From the NCBI RefSeq assembly GCF_028640845.1, contig NC_080542.1, positions 65,547,064-65,611,063 on the forward strand: 64,000 bases of DNA, written 5' to 3'. Below are positions 1 to 10,614 of the stretch, in pieces. How positions within the stretch are numbered: the first letter of the stretch is position 1; each line of letters opens with the position of its first letter. The notes beneath the pieces were generated by a model. The model was not told the DNA's origin. It was given only the letters and a program-made list of their open reading frames with translations, and did not search any database. The position numbers and the translations under genes were made by a program. This DNA is from Ahaetulla prasina. Lineage: Eukaryota; Chordata; Lepidosauria; Squamata; Colubridae.

Positions 1-1001
1 TACCATTGGCCCATTGGCCCCAACTCCTATTAGTAGCATGATAATGTGAAAAGCTGAGCCCCTGAGTGACCCCCAAATGTTTTAGGAACTCCTGCCAAAG
101 CCACAAAATAAATCGGATTCTGCAATCTGAGATTATTATTTCAGAAGCACCGTGCATCTGATAGACATGCTGCATGAATAGTTTAGCCAAAGCGCTCACT
201 GAGGGGATTTTTTGACAGCGTATAAAGTACACTTGCTTGGAGACCAGATCAGTTATCACCCACATCACTGTATTTCCCAAGCTTTTGGGCAGTTCTACAA
301 TAAAGTCCATTGATATCTCTTCCATGGGGCTTTGGGCTTTGCTACTGGCTGAAAAAGCCTGGGTATTTTCCCTTGTTGCCTTTTGGCAGAGACACAAATG
401 GGGCAGCTAGCCATATAGTTCTCTTTATCCTTTTTCAGTGACAGCCACCAAAATTGCTGCATGATTAGGTTTTTACGAAGTCAAAATGGCCCACCACTTT
501 TGAATCATGGCTTTTTTGTAGAACGGATAATCATTGGCTCCCACCCAAGCTAGACCATCTTGCATTGTACATTCTCCCTTGTGTATTTGGAATCACTTGT
601 CCTCTTCCAAAGCTGCCTTTAGGGTACCCTTAAATCATCAGCTAGCTGGGTTTTCATTTTGGCTTGTGCGGGGTGGTGGCTGGAGCTGCCAGTTGCCTGG
701 AGGGAATGACTGGTTTAATCACCTCCGGCTTTGAACTATTGCATTGAGTGCATTGTGGCAGCCTGGATAAAGCATCTGCTAGAAGGTTTCTCCCCCCTGG
801 AAAGTATCTTAATGTGAAGTTGAATCGGTTAAGCACTAGATCCTGCGAGCCTGTTTGGGTGATAGTCTCCAGGTGGGTTTTCAAGGCTTCTAAATTTTTA
901 TGGTCAGTCCATACTTCAAATTGTGTTTTCTGTCCTTCTAGAAGAAAATGTCTCCAAATTAGGAGCACCCAGCTTCCCACCCATTTTTTTAAATTTTCCA
1001 C
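1..1001 (-). pseudogene. Ty3/Gypsy pol fragment: RNase H plus integrase
   Basis: This is the 3' half of a Ty3/Gypsy retrotransposon polyprotein on the minus strand, running off the left edge. The open frame at 1001-654 has the RNase H signature: an acidic-residue stretch with WTDHKNLEAL, then FNFTLRYFPGGRNLLADALSR, which leads into the linker. Below about 480 the minus strand reads a decayed integrase. It has zinc-finger debris, then a core starting ISMDFIVELPKS and an IISDC block where the second catalytic aspartate lies. The glutamate of the D,D,E triad would be at or beyond the window edge. Frame changes separate the two domains. The reverse transcriptase is absent upstream of 1001, so the copy is truncated. 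It differs from the two other Gypsy elements in the window. Confidence 0.85.
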
Positions 1002-1382
1002 TTATTCTTTTTCAATCTATCCTAGTTGTAGCAGTCTTTTCCTCAAGCTACTTGCTTCTTATTTTTCTCATATCTTTTTCTCATGCTATATTTTCATCAT
1101 AGGCAGATTGATAATTTCCCTGGATTTCAAACTGGGAATTATGATTTTTAAACAACTGAATACTCTGAACTATGCCAACTCAGCCAGATACTGTTATAGT
1201 TTCAGCATCAAATATATGAGTAGGCTAATGTTGCAAGTTTGGGTTGCCGTATATCGCTTGGCAAATGTTGGGTGACCAGGGGCTTAACAAAAGAGATTAA
1301 TATTGCTTTATGGATCAAGATGTATATTTACAGTTTTAGAAAGTTTTGGTTTTCAGCTAATGAGAAGGTCCTTGAAGTAATA
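1002..1382. other. No recognised feature
   Basis: AT-rich sequence without a credible frame. The plus-strand frame across 748-1275 is a shadow of the Gypsy fragment that then runs on into this non-coding stretch. I see no repeat boundary here. Confidence 0.5.
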
Positions 1383-1385
1383 AGG

Positions 1386-1743
1386 AAAAGGTAAAGGTTC
1401 CCCTCACACATACGTGCTAGTCGTTGCCGACTCTAGAGGGCGGTGCTCATCTCCGTTTCAAAGCCGAAGAGCCAGCACTGTCCAAAGATGTCTCCGTGGT
1501 CATATGGCCGGCATGACTCAACACCAAAGGCGCACGGAATGCTGTTACCTTCCCACCAAAGGTGGTCCCTATTTTTTCTACTTGCATTTTTACGTGCTTT
1601 CGAAACTGCTAGGTTGGCAGAAGCTGGGACATGTAACGGGAGCTCACCACATTACACGGCAGCACTAGGGATTCGAACCACCAAGCTGCCAACCTTTTGA
1701 TCAGCAAGCTCAATGTCCTAGCCCCTGAGCCACCGTGTCCCTA
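1386..1743 (-). mobile_element. tRNA-headed squamate SINE, family A
   Basis: About 350 bp, closely similar to copies at 44995-45352 (plus) and 49638-50008 (minus). Read on the minus strand it starts with a tRNA-like head. This contains an A-box-like GGTGGCTCAGGGGCTA and a B box GGTTCGAATCCC (plus-strand 1669-1680). It then has a body specific to this family and ends in ACCTTTACCTTTT. An 11-bp direct repeat TTGAAGTAATA at 1372-1382 and 1765-1775 may be the target duplication, though about 20 extra bases lie between the head and the right copy. Transcription would be by RNA polymerase III; mobilisation needs a LINE partner. Confidence 0.85.
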
Positions 1744-1879
1744 CTCTTATTACTTGAATATTATTTGAAGTAATACTGGCATTTAAATTGGGACTAAACC
1801 CTGATAATGGGTTATTTTTATGCTTTTATTTTTTAAACTGAATTCAAGAGGAGGGTTAGCAAGTGGTGTTGTCTGCTTT

Positions 1880-2143
1880 TTTTAAATTTGCATTTATATC
1901 CCGCCCTTCTCTGAAGACTCAGGGTGGCTTACATTGTGTTAAGCAATAGTCTTCATCCTATTTGTATATTTATATACAAAGTCAACTTATTGCCCCCAAC
2001 AATCTGGGTCCTCATTTTACCTACCTTATAAAGGATGGAAGCCTGAGTCAACCTTGGGCCTGGTGGGACTAGAACCTGCAGGAATTGCAAGCAGCTGTGT
2101 TAATAACAGACTGTCTTAGCAGTCTGAGCCACAGAGGCCTTTG
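1880..2143 (-). mobile_element. tRNA-headed SINE, family B or relative
   Basis: On the minus strand it starts with a tRNA-like head (GGCCTCTGTGGCTCAGACTG). It continues through the block AAAATGAGGACCCAGATTG and ends in a tail with CCACCCTGAGTC and ATATAAATGCAAAT. The tail resembles the 3' end of the L2-like LINE that follows at 2168-2660. The middle block is shared with the SINE at 44798-45386. Confidence 0.75.
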
Positions 2144-2167
2144 GGTGCCAGTTGGCTTCCCAGATGC

Positions 2168-2665
2168 TATGCTTATTTTTATTTATTTATTTATAATTAC
2201 ATTTCTATACCGCACCATCTCCCGGAGGACTCAGGGCGGTTTACAGCCAAAATTAAAATACGCACACCAATACAATATAAATATAATAAATAACAATAGT
2301 TAAAAACAATTAAAAACAAATATTTACTGGCCGAATCACTAAAACGGTCAGAGACCGATTAAAACCCATTAAAATTTCGCTAAAATATGTCTTAGGCTAG
2401 TCCCACTCGGTGAAATAATAAGGTCTTCAGTTCACGTTTGAAGGCCCGGAGGTCAGGGAGTTAGCGTAACCCCGGAGGTAGCTCATTCCATAGGGCTGGT
2501 GCCGCCATAGAGAGGGCCCTCCCCCTGGGGGCCGCCAACCTACATTGTTTGGTCGACGGCACCCTGAGGAGGCCCGCTCTGTGGGAGCGCACAGATCGTT
2601 GGGAGGCAATCGGTGGCAGAAGGCGGTCTCGCAAATACCCTGGTCCTAAGCCATAAATAAATAAA
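2168..2665 (-). mobile_element. L2-like LINE 3' end, 5'-truncated
   Basis: The minus strand of 2688-2409 reads the C-terminus of a non-LTR reverse transcriptase. It has GLGPGYLRDRLLP, then LRVPS, GRALSMAAPALWNELPPGLR and a final FKRELKTLLF-like block, split over two frames. This is the ending typical of L2-like elements. A 3' untranslated region follows, with an A-rich tail (AAAT repeats, plus-strand TTTATTTATTTA at 2176-2192). Only the last part of the element is present, as expected of 5'-truncated retrotransposition. Confidence 0.8.
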
Positions 2666-3860
2666 TAAAGAGATGCTACCAAAGCCAATGCAGATTTCCA
2701 GAATCTAGTATGCTGGATTTAAGGCAACAGAGCCAACGAAGAGATCTATACTGGATTTTGCTATCCCCTCGGATAAAAGGGGATGATAATAAGCACAAAC
2801 TAGTTTTGTACATTTGGTTAAATGATATATGAAAATTAAATGGAGATCTTTTTTTGCAAATTTCTGTAAAATCAAACTTTCAAATAGATTAGCTCAGATT
2901 GATTCTTAGCAGCTTAATTCAGACACTTGATGTACGTTAGTCACACAGTATATGGCAATATTCTATATATAGAATGAGTGAAATCTCATTTATTTCTGCC
3001 ATCATATAAAATACTGCAACATTCTTTCTCTTTTTTTAAATCCCTTGGCACAGAAAGAGTTTTTAATTCAAAAACTGTGTGTGCCACTGTGTGGTCTGAA
3101 CAGCCATTAAATATTGATCCTTCCATTTATGTAAAAAATGCATGAGTCATAGAACAGCCTTTGCAGGATGATAAACACAAAAACTCATTTAGCCACCTTT
3201 TATTTTATTCAAATAAAATAAAATAGCAGAGCACGCTAGCAAATGGGCATTTTTCTTGGGATCAGAACCATGCATATATTATATTCAATCTTCTATAGAA
3301 AGCAGCGTTTAGAAATAGTTTTATATCTTGCTTTTTTTAGTGCTATCTGCTATCTTTTGCCAGGTACATATATGAATATTAAGCTAGTTCAATAGGCCAC
3401 TGTTTCAATTTTCTAAACCCATTCAAAAGGTTTTGAAAATGCTGTGCCTTTAGTTTATTCTTTTGCTTGGAACAATGATGGCAAGCTGGAAACTTCAAAT
3501 GAAACACTCAGTGATTAACAGAGAGTTCAATCAATCAATTACTTAGTTGTTGCTATTGCCACAGAGCAACAGCTCTTTCTGAATTAACCAAAACATCCTT
3601 CCACACTCCTGCTACACTTATGGGGTGGGCTGGCCCTTTTCCTCTTTATGTCTCTGCTTTTCCAAACTCAACATTGTGCAAAATTCCAAGCTATGAATAT
3701 AATATGAAAACTGTTTGGCTGTCAAAATGCCACTCTTCCTGCAGTTAAGTTCCTAGTTAAAACTATAATGGTGGAATGACACTATAGTTTGGCAACCACT
3801 CTTTTCCCAATACTGATACAGAATTCCATGTGTGTCGGAGATGGGCAGGGAGAGAAAGCA
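2666..3860. other. AT-rich single-copy sequence, no feature
   Basis: About 1.2 kb with no credible reading frame, no terminal repeats and no match to the other repeats in the window. Confidence 0.5.
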
Positions 3861-3861
3861 C

Positions 3862-4200
3862 AGGTAAACCTCACTTATGACAACAATTTAGTCCAAAATT
3901 TCCATTGTTAAGCAGGACTGTTGTTAAGTGAGTTTTGTTCCATTTTACAACATTTCCTGCTATAGTTGTTAGGTGAATCAGTGCAGTTTTTATGTTAATA
4001 ACACTTTTCTTCTCAGAAAGTCACAAAAGGTGATCACAGGATCTTGGGACATTGCAATCATCGTAAATATATGCCAGTTGCCAAGCATCCAAATTCTGAT
4101 CTTGTGACCACGAGGATACTGCAATGGTCATAAATACAAAAAATGTTCATAAGGCACTTTTTTCAGTGCCATTGTAAATTTGAATGGTCACTAAACAGAT
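3862..4200 (+). mobile_element. MITE-like DNA transposon remnant (family of 38122-38421)
   Basis: Begins with CACAGGTAAACCTCACTTATGAC and ends with CACTTTTTTCAGTGCCATTGTAA followed by GGTCACTAAA. The same order of blocks (ACTTATGA; AAAAGGTGATCAC or similar; TTTTTTCAGTGCCATTGTAA; CACTAAA) recurs at 38122-38421. The ends are weakly inverted relative to each other. No coding capacity. The superfamily cannot be fixed by eye. Confidence 0.65.
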
Positions 4201-5110
4201 GTTTTGCCATTGGAGCTGGACACAATTGGGGCAGAAAAAGGTGGGATGGCTTGTCAGAAGAAGATATAGCTGGAACATAAGAGTAGGGTACCAGAGCAGA
4301 GATGACACATTCTGAACAGAGAGGTGTTCTCGGCTTGCACTACTGTTTAGCCTGTTTTTCCTTAGAAAGAAAAAAAATATCATGGTATTCTTTATATTTT
4401 TCAAACCAATATGCTTTCCTTCAAATATTATCTGATAATCTGGAGAATACAGAATATCCGGAGAATTTTTTACATATGTTTCATGCTGACTTATAAGTAA
4501 GCCTGAAAATTGTTTTTACTGAAAAGAAGGTGACTAGCTCTGTGCCAGGACTGAGTAGCTTTGCCAATGTTTGCGTATATATTTATACCAAATGATGATG
4601 GTTCTAGGGTTCTTAATAATGGTAATCCTCTGCTGGGTCTCATTATCATCACCATAAAATCCATTCCACACAAGTCTGAGTGCATTTGGAGAGATCGTCC
4701 AGCTGGCTCCTTCATCACAATAGGATTCTTAAGTGCATAGCAGCTTCTGGGTTTTGCCTTATTGAAATATAACATTAAAAGCTGGAACGCTTAACTCATG
4801 ATATTGTTCTATCAGTTACCAATCCAGGCATGAAGTCTTTTGTGTCCTTTCTCTGAAACAAATAATTATATATTTTTTGCTTTATGTCTTACTCTTTGCA
4901 TATAGCCATTTTGTTCCTTCAACCTACTATTTTCACTGAATTTGCTCAGCAGACTTCAATCGCTGTATTTTTAATTCCTTGTGCTTCCTTTCACTTCCCC
5001 AATTATTGGGATTTTTATTTCATTATCTCTATGCCAAGACAAATAGAAAAAATGCTTATCCTTCTTCTTAATTTTAATATTTGTAGGATCATGTGATTTT
5101 TAGCAGAAAG
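4201..5110. other. No recognised feature
   Basis: AT-rich sequence. Frames at 4147-4404, 4302-4496, 4491-4775 and 4884-5096 have no family signature and low-complexity composition. I treat them as chance frames. Confidence 0.5.
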
Positions 5111-5439
5111 AAAATGATATTAGCAGAAGGAAAAAAATGCAGCTAGGGAATGGTTGAATAAGAGGCAGCTTATTCCACAGCAAAAATGTGCATTTGATAA
5201 ATGTCGTAGAAGGGATCCTACCTAATTTCATGGGGAGAGAAACCTTCACGACCTTTAGATACTAATTCCAAGCAAAAGCCACTAGTTAACCAATCACCTA
5301 AGGAAGTAGGGGGTAAAGAGAAAAAAGAAATAAAAAGAAAAAAGAAAAATACAATGAAGTAGAAAGTGATGGAAAGGATGGAAATCCCAGTTACAAAGTA
5401 GGAGATATAAAAAACATACCCAAGACCCATAAAACCTAT

Positions 5440-6075
5440 ATGCTAATGCAGTTTAGGGAACAAACAGGGTGCAATTGAAGTATTAGTACATGAAGGAAGT
5501 TACAATATTGTTGCCATTACTGAAACTTGGTGGGATGAAACTCATGAGTGGAATGTACTGATGGAAGAATATAAACTATTCAGAAGAAACAGAGCTAACA
5601 AAGAGGAGGTGGACTTTGCATTATATATAAAAGATCACTATATCTCTACAGAAATACATAAACAAAAAATGAAAACCTCCTAGAATCCATATGGGTCAAT
5701 ATAAAAGGGAGAAAAAACAACACTGCTAAGACATATATTACAGGCCACCCAACCAAGCAGAAAAAATAGTTGAATTTTTTGCTAATCAATTAACAAATGT
5801 ATGTAGGAAGTATACCATATTAATAATGGGAGACTTTAACTAGCCTGATATCAACTGGGGCACAAAGTCTGTAGCAAATGGAAGACCAAACGGAAGAACC
5901 AACTTAGCTGACAACTTTGTCATACAAAAGATAGAGAAGAGAACTAGAAGAACAGCCGTACTGGAACTACTTCTTACTAATGGAGAAGAAGTGATAGAGG
6001 AAGTTGAAGTTGCTGGAACCTTGGACAAGAGTGACGACATCATATTGGAATTCAATATAATGCAAACACAAGAAA
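5440..6075 (+). pseudogene. CR1 ORF2 endonuclease fragment
   Basis: The plus strand reads an AP-type endonuclease of a CR1 element. There is NKQGAIEVLVHEGSYNIVAI followed by TETWWDE with the catalytic glutamate, LFRRNRANKEEVDFALYIKD, and later IIMGDFN-like debris near 5822 and a repeated acidic stretch. Several stops (for example TAG in CTAGAATCC near 5682) and frame changes break it. The reading ends near 6075, where sequence of a DIRS element begins without any CR1 continuation. A functional enzyme would nick target DNA to prime reverse transcription; this copy cannot. Confidence 0.8.
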
Positions 6076-6108
6076 CAGAGGGTCCAGGTTTCCCCAGAGG
6101 TCCTCCAT

Positions 6109-6948
6109 TCCCTCAGGTGGTGGACCTCCCAGGCTATCACCAAGGGCCGATAGTTCAGGGAACCGCACCATCTTGTCCTGACAATTGACACAAGCCTTTA
6201 CGGTTCGGGAGCTTACCTTGAATCGCAGATGGCCCAGGGCCAGTAGACTCAGGAGGACCTGAGCCACAACATCAATTGGTTGGAGCTCTGGGCAATTCAC
6301 CAGGGTCTCAGTGCATTTCAGGACACGATCAAGGATTGAGACATTCTGATTCTGACAGACAATGTGGCTGCCAAGGTCCCCATTAACCACCTCGGGGGGA
6401 CCCACTCTCAGCGGGAAGCTGAACAGTTGGGCCTCTGGGCAAAGATACATATGTGGTCCATTCGGGCTGCACACATTTCAGGGGTGGCAAATGTGCAGGT
6501 GGACTGGCTCAGCCAAGCATCAGTTGACCACGCAGAGTGGTGCCTGCACCTGTTCCTATTCCGGGAACTGACGGACCATTTCAGCACCCTGACAGTCAAC
6601 CTGTTTGCCACCCAAGACAACTGCCAAATACTGAGGTTACAGATTCCCAATGCCAGGGGCAGAGGGAATGGACACCTTGTGGAACCTCTGGCCTCCAGGC
6701 CTGCTTTACACCTTTCCCTCTTTCCCTCTGATTTCCAAAGTCATCAGGAAACTGCTGTAGGAGAGGGCAGAGCTTCTGCTGCTGGCTTCGCATTGGCCCA
6801 GGCGGCCCTGGTTCATGGCCCTGGTGGCCCTTCTGATTGCTCAGCCTTGGTGGCTCCCTCCGGACAGAATTTCCCTCAGCTAAGGGACATTGGTCCACCT
6901 GGATCCCAGTTCCAACTGACCACCTGGAGCTTGAGCGGAGCCTGCTGA
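6109..6948 (+). pseudogene. DIRS RNase H domain (pol fragment)
   Basis: The plus-strand frame reads YGSGAYLESQMAQGQ, then an ILTDNVAAKVPINHLGGTHS block, LGLWAKIHMWSIRAAHISGV and NVQVDWLSQASVDHAEWCLH. The order, with a TDN aspartate and a later conserved D in the DWLS block, is that of DIRS RNase H. It is followed by the LFATQDN linker typical of these elements. The same blocks appear at 52306-52821. Frame changes and one in-frame stop in the upstream part show it is dead. The reverse transcriptase, which normally precedes it, is missing. Confidence 0.85.
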
Positions 6949-6949
6949 G

Positions 6950-7921
6950 GGAGCAACCTGTCCTCCAGGGTCATCAACACCATTCAGGCCTCATGCTGGG
7001 CTTCCACCAACTGAATCTACAGCACCACTTGGTGGGCTTTCAGCAGCTGGTGCTCCAGGAAGGACCTGATCCCCACAGAGGCTTCCATGGCACACATCTT
7101 GGAATTCCTACACAATGGCCTCGAAGAAGGATTGTCACCAAACACTCTTCAGAGACAGGTAGCAACCCTTCTTTCCATCTTGTCGTGTGGGTCCACAGAG
7201 GGGCCGCTAACCTCTGACCACCCATCGTTCACCGTTATCTCACTGGGATCTTACGAAAGTGTTAATCACCCTTACCCAGGGCCCCTTCAAACCCCTGAGG
7301 GAGATCTCCGATTCCTTTCATATAAGGTCGCATTTCTGGTTGCCATAACATTGGCCAGATTTTTGAGCTGGTGGCCCTTTTGATCAGGAACAACCTTTGT
7401 ATCTTCCATTCTGACCCTACATTCATCCCTAAGATTAACATGCTGTTCCACAGGTCTCAGGAATTGGTCTTGCCCAATTTCTGTCCTGACCCCATCCACC
7501 ACCTGGAACATTCATGGCATACCTTAGATGTCCAGAAGTCTCTCCATATTTATATCAAGAGGACCTTCTTCCTCCAGAGGACGGAATCTCTTTTAATGTC
7601 CTTCCAGCTGACAATCCTGAATCACCGGGTTACTTCCTCTACACTGGGGCGCTGGATTCAGGCAACTATTGCTAAGGCCTATGAGGTACAGGCCTTGCCC
7701 ACTCCTAGACATATCATAGCCCACTCAACCAGGAGCGTGGCCACTTCGGCCATGTGGGCTACACAGACATCCTTAGAGGAGGTATGTCAGACTGCCACCT
7801 GGTCGTCCCCGTCATTACCGTCATTACCGTTTATCCGCCATTACAAATTAGATGTTTATGCTTTGGCGGAATTCTCTAATGGGTTCATACAGCATTGGGA
7901 TGCCAGACTGGTCGGATCCCT
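6950..7921 (+). pseudogene. DIRS tyrosine recombinase
   Basis: This region reads a phage-integrase-type recombinase over several frames. The N-terminal helical domain contains MAHILEFLHNGLEEGLSPNT and LQRQVATLLSIL (7087-7200). The catalytic domain has the FLVAITLARFLSW block holding the first arginine, and AHSTRSVATSAMWATQTSLE with the H-x-x-R motif (about 7719-7775). The end is PFIRHYKLDVYALAEFS with the nucleophilic tyrosine (about 7830-7875). A 9-base repeat, TCATTACCG twice at 7812-7829, has added residues just before the tyrosine. The enzyme would join a circular DNA copy into the genome. Confidence 0.88.
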
Positions 7922-7941
7922 CCCATTAGGACAATGGCTTT

Positions 7942-7946
7942 GGTAT
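7942..7946. repeat. Target site duplication GGTAT, left
   Basis: GGTAT directly precedes the left LTR. The same five bases follow the right LTR at 12849-12853. Five base pairs is the usual footprint of Ty3/Gypsy integrase. Without the Gypsy element, the DIRS sequence reads continuously through GGTAT. Confidence 0.9.
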
Positions 7947-8498
7947 TGTTCTGTTTCCCTTCCCCCAATACTCCCAGCAAAGAGTCAGTCAGAGGCCTCC
8001 TTTTCTGATTTATTTACATATATATAAATGTCCTGGCCACGTCTACCCACGGGCCTGCCAAGTTTCTGGAGATAACAAGGAAATTACAGATAAGGCCAGA
8101 ATTACTCACAAATATATTCTTCCCTCCATTGATACAGTTTGCCCGCGCAAATTCATTGCTTTGTCCAAGACAAAAAACCAGGAAGTCCCGCCTCCTATTT
8201 ATAGTCTCTGCAGATGTCACTGCATCACAATTATGACTTGGCTTTGTCCCAACGCTTCCTCTGCTGCACGCGCCGGTCATGCCTGCGCAGTCTTGCATCA
8301 CTCCAAAACTGTTCTTGGGGCGTTGCCAAATCAGAAGAAGGCTCCAGGGAATCAGGCTTTGCCGGCCCCTCCTCCTCCCTTTGAGTGGGTGCCAGGGAGG
8401 GAAAGGGCTCAAGAGAAGCAGGGCTTGCCAGGTCTTCTCCCTCACTTTCTGAATCATCCGAGTCCAGGAGTCCGGGTCCAGGAACCTGGGTCACAACA
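7947..8498 (-). repeat. 3' LTR of the sushi-like Gypsy element
   Basis: 552 bp starting TGTTCTGTTTCCC and ending GGGTCACAACA in plus-strand reading, with TG...CA ends. It aligns end to end with 12297-12848 with about eight substitutions and no length change. On the minus strand the upstream part (U3) is also an open frame that continues from pol. Confidence 0.95.
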
Positions 8499-8944
8499 CT
8501 ATCCCTCACCGTAGGGCCCTTCCCCGGGCTGACGATCGGGATGCGGTCGGGCTGGGTTCTGCTCATGGAAGGCCTGCACCAGGTCAGGGCATGAACGCCG
8601 GAGGCATCTACCCAGGAGAAATCAGTCCCGTATCCCTTCCACGCGATCAAATATTGGAAACGACCCTTCAGCCAGCGGGAGTCTCGTACGCTGTGGACTT
8701 CGTATTCCTCCGATCCGTCCTCGGCGACAGTGACGGGTGCTGTTGGGCACCGAAGGGGACTCGGTGTGGCCTCAGGAACCAGAAGGGACCGGTGAAAAAC
8801 GGGGTGGATCCGCATGGATCGTGGCAGGGTCAGTCGGTAGGCTACCGGGTTGATGACTGCCTCGACAGGGAACGGGCCGATGAATCGGTGGTCCAACTTC
8901 TTTACCGGGCGGTCGGACGGGAGGTGTTTGGTGGAGCGCCACAC
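8231..8944 (-). pseudogene. Gypsy pol C-terminus: chromodomain and charged tail
   Basis: This 237-residue frame continues the integrase in another frame. It starts after the catalytic core with LDHRFIGPFPVEAVINPVAY (the GPY/F region, residues about 17-36) and RIHPVFHRSLL. A chromodomain follows at about residues 78-115, with DSRWLKGRFQYLIAWKGYG and FSWVDASGVHA. Chromodomains steer integration towards certain chromatin. From about residue 150 the frame crosses the polypurine tract and enters the LTR. There it encodes a serine- and acid-rich stretch (LLDSDDSESEGEDLASPAS) and a basic end (QQRKRWDKAKS). A frameshift near 8945 separates it from the integrase frame. Confidence 0.88.
8499..8511 (-). 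promoter_or_regulatory. Polypurine tract
   Basis: In sense (minus) reading, GGTGAGGGATAG lies directly before the 3' LTR. A purine run in this place primes plus-strand DNA synthesis in LTR retrotransposons. Confidence 0.75.
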
Positions 8945-9650
8945 CTGCCAGCGGGGGCGTTGCCCGTCGGGAGCGGTCGGCGGACCGTTTGTAGTCCTCC
9001 TTTGCCCGATTCAGCTGCTGACGTACCAACTGTTGGACCGCATGCAATTCCGTCAGGAAGGTCTGCGTTTCGGGAACAGGAGAGTCCGGTGGTGCCAGAG
9101 GGAAGAGCCGCGGATGGTACCCCACATTGGCAAAGAACGGGGTCATCTGAGTAGAGGTGTGCTGAGAGTTGTTAAAAGCAAACTCCGCCAGGGACAGGTA
9201 ATAGGCCCAGTTGTCCTGTTGCTGGTTGATGAAGCAACGAAGATACTGTTCCAGTATACCGATGACCTTCTCTGTATCCCCGTCGGTCTCCGGATGGTGC
9301 GATGACGACAGACACACATGCACCTCCAACGCGGCCATCAGGCTCTTCCAGAAGCGAGCTGTGAACTGAACTCCACGGTCCGAAACCACCCTGTCCGGTA
9401 GACCATGGAGGCGGAAGATGTTCTGCAGAAAGAGACAGGCCGTTTTTGCGGCTGTGGGCAGTCCACGGCATGGGATGAAGTGTGCCATCTTGGTGAGCAT
9501 GTCCACCACCACCAGCACCGTGGTGAACCCAGAGGACGGCGGCAGGTCCGTCAGGAAGTCCATGGAGATCGCCCCCCAGGGTCTGTCAGGTGTCGGCAAG
9601 GGCTGGAGGAGCCCGGGAGGGGCCCCGTGGCGGTCTTGGCTTGCCGGCAC
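8772..9650 (-). pseudogene. Gypsy integrase core
   Basis: A 292-residue frame holding a complete-looking integrase catalytic core. The triad can be counted: D31 in ISMDFLTDLP, D91 in VVSDRGVQFT and E127 in HHPETDGDTEKV. The last two are separated by 35 residues, the canonical D,D(35)E spacing. The preceding zinc-binding segment lies in neighbouring frames at about 9650-9800. It includes HDNPAAGHFGFFKTLH and, in another frame, a CVPC pair. After about residue 235 the true protein switches to the frame at 8944. The enzyme would process LTR ends and join them to the target. Start not assigned, because the real product is a polyprotein. Confidence 0.9.
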
Positions 9651-9663
9651 GGCACGCAGGATG

Positions 9664-10571
9664 TCACGTAGGCATGTATATCATGCCGCACTGGGCCACC
9701 AAAAGGTCCGTGTCACCAGGTGGAGGGTCTTGAAGAACCCAAAATGTCCTGCTGCAGGGTTGTCGTGGCACTGGGTCATGACGAGGGCTCGGAGTGGTCC
9801 TGTGGGCACATATAATCGCCCAAACTTGAGTAAGTCCTCCTCCAAGGTCCAAGGAGACGGGGCCCACCTCCGCTCTCCTTTGCTGCGACCAGGCGTCCTG
9901 GCGCTGCGCCTCGCACCTGGGCCCGCAAGTCCACTGGCTCCGTGCTGCGGCCAAGGCTTCTGCCGGCAGCACTGTCCGTGGAGGAAGGGGTCCTTGGCGC
10001 AGAGGTACTCTGGCTTGGGACAGGGCATCCGCCCTCCGGTTGTGACCGCTGGGAATGTAGGTCACGCGAAGTTGAACCGGCAAAAACAACGACCACGGAT
10101 CTGCCGCTGGTTCAACTTCCGAGCTGTGGTGAGGTGCTCGAGATTCCGATGGTCCGCTCGACCTCCACCTGATGTCGGGCCCTCCAGATGGTGTCGCCAA
10201 GCCTCGAATGCAGCCTTGATAGCCAGCAACTCTTTTCCCAGATGGTGTAGTTGCGCTTGGAAGGATTGAGTTTCCGGGAGTAGTAAGCGCAGGGAAAAAG
10301 TGTGCTGCCATTCGTCGGAGCCTGTAGCAGCACCGCTCCCAGAGCCACATTGGACGCGTCCGTTTCCACCACAAAAGGCCGGAGCGGGTCGGGATGCCTC
10401 AGGACGGGTTCCGTGACGAAGGCTTTCTTGAGAGCGGTGAATGCTTCTTGCTGCGGGGACCCCACCGAATGCAACCTTCTTCCTGAGGAGCTGGGTAAGT
10501 GGAGCCGTCAGTGTGGCGAAGCCGGGATGAAGGTCCGGTAGTAGTTGGCGAAGCCAGCAGGCGCTGAACAT
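9664..10571 (-). pseudogene. Gypsy reverse transcriptase end and RNase H
   Basis: Pieces of three frames read the thumb and connection of reverse transcriptase and then RNase H. The order is: IPGFATLTAPLTQLL-like block; EAFTALKKAFVTEPVLRHPD; FVVETDASNVALGAVLLQAP with an RNase H aspartate; CAYYSRKLNPSKRNYTIWEK; ELLAIKAAFEAWRHHLEG; TDHRNLEHLTTARKLNQRQI; and RADALS near 10030. Single-base frameshifts break the frame at several points. The palm with the catalytic YxDD is not here. At 10571-10615 the sequence jumps from the start of the reverse transcriptase straight to the thumb. Confidence 0.85.
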
Positions 10572-10614
10572 CCTTCACCCGACGAGGGCTTCCCAGCTAC
10601 ACAAAGCTTCTACT

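Noticed and set aside
1372..1775. TTGAAGTAATA as a certain target duplication of the SINE at 1386
   Set aside because: About 20 extra bases separate the SINE head from the right copy, so I list it only as possible.
9405..10269. Plus-strand frames up to 283 codons opposite the Gypsy pol
   Set aside because: They are antisense shadows of integrase and RNase H, which carry the recognisable motifs.
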